Shown piece by piece: positions 62,596 through 64,000 of a DNA stretch of 64,000 nt. Positions within the stretch are counted from its first letter, which is position 1. Each line of letters opens with the position of its first letter. Source of the stretch: Desertifilum tharense IPPAS B-1220 (GTDB lineage Bacteria; Cyanobacteriota; Cyanobacteriia; Cyanobacteriales; Desertifilaceae); the NCBI RefSeq assembly GCF_001746915.1, contig NZ_MJGC01000038.1, positions 54,094 to 118,093 of the forward strand. Direction: 5' to 3'. Position numbers and translations under genes: made by a program. The notes beneath the pieces are model-generated. The model had not been told where the DNA came from and searched no databases. It saw only the letters and a program-made list of their open reading frames with translations.

Positions 62596-63876
62596 TTAGG
62601 TTAAATCTGCTTCTCGATCGTCTAGTTCAAGCTGGGTTGTAAACTCTTGTTTAGGCGTCCACTGAATTGCGCCATCGCGGTAGGTTTGATAAGTTTGTAT
62701 TTTGTTTTGAGCTAAGACACTTTCAAGCTGAGGATCGAGCTTGTAGGTAGAGGCGATCGCAAATTGGGGTTGAATCTGTTCTAGTACGCTAGGGTTCACA
62801 GGTTCGCCCGTCCACCATAACACCCTAGCTGTGGGTAGAGGCAAGTTCCCCGCAGGAGCAGTCAGATTTTCCAAAACTAACCAATTTTGCTCGGAACTGC
62901 CAACCGTTAGCAATAATCCCGGAATGTTTGGGTTTAAAGGTTGAATTTGGTTCGATCCTAGCGTGAGAGGCCGATCGAAGGGGAGGTTTTGATAGCTTCC
63001 CCGACGCTGTTGAACTGCTGCGGTTAATAAGGGTTCCTCTGGGGACTCTCCTTTCAGGGTATAAAAGCTTTTGATGGGAAGTTTAGCGAGGATGGGAAGC
63101 CAACCCCGACGGTTTTCGGGTTTTGGACTGAGAGCGATCGCCCAATCTAAACGATTAATGCCTTGCTTCTGTAAAAACGGTAAAATCGTGTATTGGGCGG
63201 TATCTTCATCACCACTATTAATCAGTCCCACTAACCCCCGATCCTGAATAACCATAACAGGGGTTTGACCTGTTGCTAGGACAGTCACCCGTAAAAGTTG
63301 CTGTTGGGTTTGCCAAATGGGGATAATAATTAGGGCGATCGCGGTAGCCGTAGCAACAGACCAACTCTGTTTTTTCAGCCATACTGGATAAACTGGGCGG
63401 TTTTCTTGAGCAAACAACCAAACACTGCCAATCAGTCCATACAACCCTAAAAACTGCAAAAGCGAAATACTGCCTACAGCTACGGTATTTCCAGGTAAAC
63501 TTGCAAAAAATTGAACGATCTCAATCAGCAGATGAGTGGGATAGTACAGCAAGCTAGCCAACAAGCTTCCCCCAGCAGACCAAAAGATCGCCACTAAAGC
63601 GCTAATGAAGCCGCCTAATGTAATCAGAGACACTAGAGGGCTAGTCAGGATATTCACTAAAATGCTGTAAGGCGAAACTAAGCCGAACGTATACAGCAAT
63701 AAGGGAAGCGTCCAAATAGAAGCGGCTAGAGGAACTGCTATTAAGGTTGCAATGGCAGGCGGAACCCAATCTAAACGTTGTACGATCGCAGGAGCAGTAA
63801 CAACCAGCCCTAAAGTGGCTAAAAAACTGAGTTGAAACCCTAACTCGCCAATCCATAAGGGATTAAAGAGTAATAT
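62596..63876 (-). pseudogene. comEC: comEC/rec2, 5'-truncated by an insertion sequence
   Basis: The coding frame continues upstream of the first usable start (TTG at 63699) to 63888, with LLFNPLWIGELGFQLSFLATLG and WVPPAIATLIAVPLAAS, which are internal ComEC segments. The frame then runs into a stop at 63889-63891. No start codon fits, and the N-terminal several hundred residues are missing. The C-terminal part (about 250 residues) resembles the beta-lactamase-like domain of cyanobacterial ComEC but lacks the HxHxDH metal site. ComEC is the DNA uptake channel in transformation. An IS630-like transposase begins 60 bases past the break, so I read this as disruption by insertion; the rest of the gene should lie beyond the window. 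Confidence 0.82.
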
Positions 63877-64000
63877 AGCAATCCTAAGTCAGTTATGAGA
63901 ATATAGAGAGGATAAGATCAAACTGAAACCTGCTCCATGCTAGAAGATCTCAATTCCTACATCCAATCCAACCCCGATTCCCGTGAACTTAAACGGGCTG
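63874..64000 (+). mobile_element. Left end of an IS630-like insertion sequence (partial)
   Basis: The comEC frame breaks at TATAGCAATCC near 63874-63884, and non-ComEC sequence follows. IS630 elements insert at TA dinucleotides, and TA lies at the break. The transposase start is 60 bases further on. The other end and target duplication are outside the window. Confidence 0.7.
63937..64000 (+). CDS. IS630-family transposase (N-terminal start only)
   Basis: ATG at 63937 opens MLEDLNSYIQSNPDSRELKR..., which resembles the N-terminal helix-turn-helix of cyanobacterial IS630-type transposases. Only 21 codons are in the window, so the family assignment rests on that match and on the truncation of comEC beside it. 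Confidence 0.7.
   Translation, partial: MLEDLNSYIQSNPDSRELKRA

Noticed and set aside
1..64000. CRISPR array or toxin-antitoxin pair
   Set aside because: No regular direct-repeat array and no adjacent small toxin/antitoxin pair were found on inspection.

Overview
The window comes from a cyanobacterium, probably a filamentous one. The HIP1 octamer GCGATCGC recurs throughout. Several genes belong to cyanobacteria-associated families: a stand-alone helical carotenoid protein, DUF2808, DUF6335 and DUF1636 proteins, an FtsZ/FtsQ pair, and histidine kinases of the 'HEINNP' type. Base composition is moderate, and most genes sit singly or in short operons. The genus cannot be fixed from this sequence alone.

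Layout. 1-5740 (minus): a very large hybrid histidine kinase followed by a REC-GGDEF regulator that runs off the left edge. 5939-7704: a JAMM/MPN+ peptidase and an E1-like adenylyltransferase-rhodanese fusion (MoeZ type). 8200-10458: a lone AT-rich OLD-family ATPase-TOPRIM nuclease with hairpin repeats upstream. 10787-13521: a secreted GH74-type glycoside hydrolase, translationally coupled to a small secreted protein. 13722-23620: an exopolysaccharide block with a ligase/polymerase, five glycosyltransferase-like genes and a flippase, interrupted by a PstS-like lipoprotein. 23638-26436: a secreted protein, a GNAT acetyltransferase and a deoxyhypusine-synthase-like enzyme. 26500-27178: a hairpin-rich non-coding stretch. 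27179-30583: corrinoid adenosyltransferase and an SbcC-like ATPase. 30584-32766: a second structured leader and a PAS histidine kinase. 32763-35286: a Fur-family regulator and a cobalamin riboswitch ahead of DUF1636 and CobW genes. 36241-39570: Wza- and Wzc-like exopolysaccharide export genes.

40071-44074: pyruvate kinase, DUF2808, DUF2993 and GerMN proteins. 44118-47723: an ArsR regulator, then a histidine kinase whose sensor is a cytoplasmic UrtA/AmiC-like binding-protein domain. 47745-51077 (minus): ftsQ, ftsZ and thiD. 51252-53071 (minus): DUF6335, helical carotenoid protein and a small membrane-anchored protein. 53255-55248: a subtilase with a multi-pass membrane C-terminus, coupled to a small protein. 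55407-61889: Uma2, a penicillin-acylase family hydrolase, DUF554, MTA phosphorylase, an O-methyltransferase and two envelope proteins. 61922-64000: a HAD phosphatase and the 3' part of comEC, which appears to be cut by an IS630-like element whose transposase gene starts at 63937 and leaves the window.

Connections. The two exopolysaccharide blocks (13722-23620 and 36241-39570) together supply glycan assembly, flipping, polymerisation and export functions. Three corrinoid-linked genes (adenosyltransferase, DUF1636, CobW) lie within 8 kb, and the last two follow a B12 aptamer. Signal transduction is prominent, with three histidine kinases. Nothing here is clearly a new multi-gene system. The most unusual items are the binding-protein/kinase fusion, the membrane-embedded subtilase, the two unassigned structured RNA regions and the disrupted comEC.
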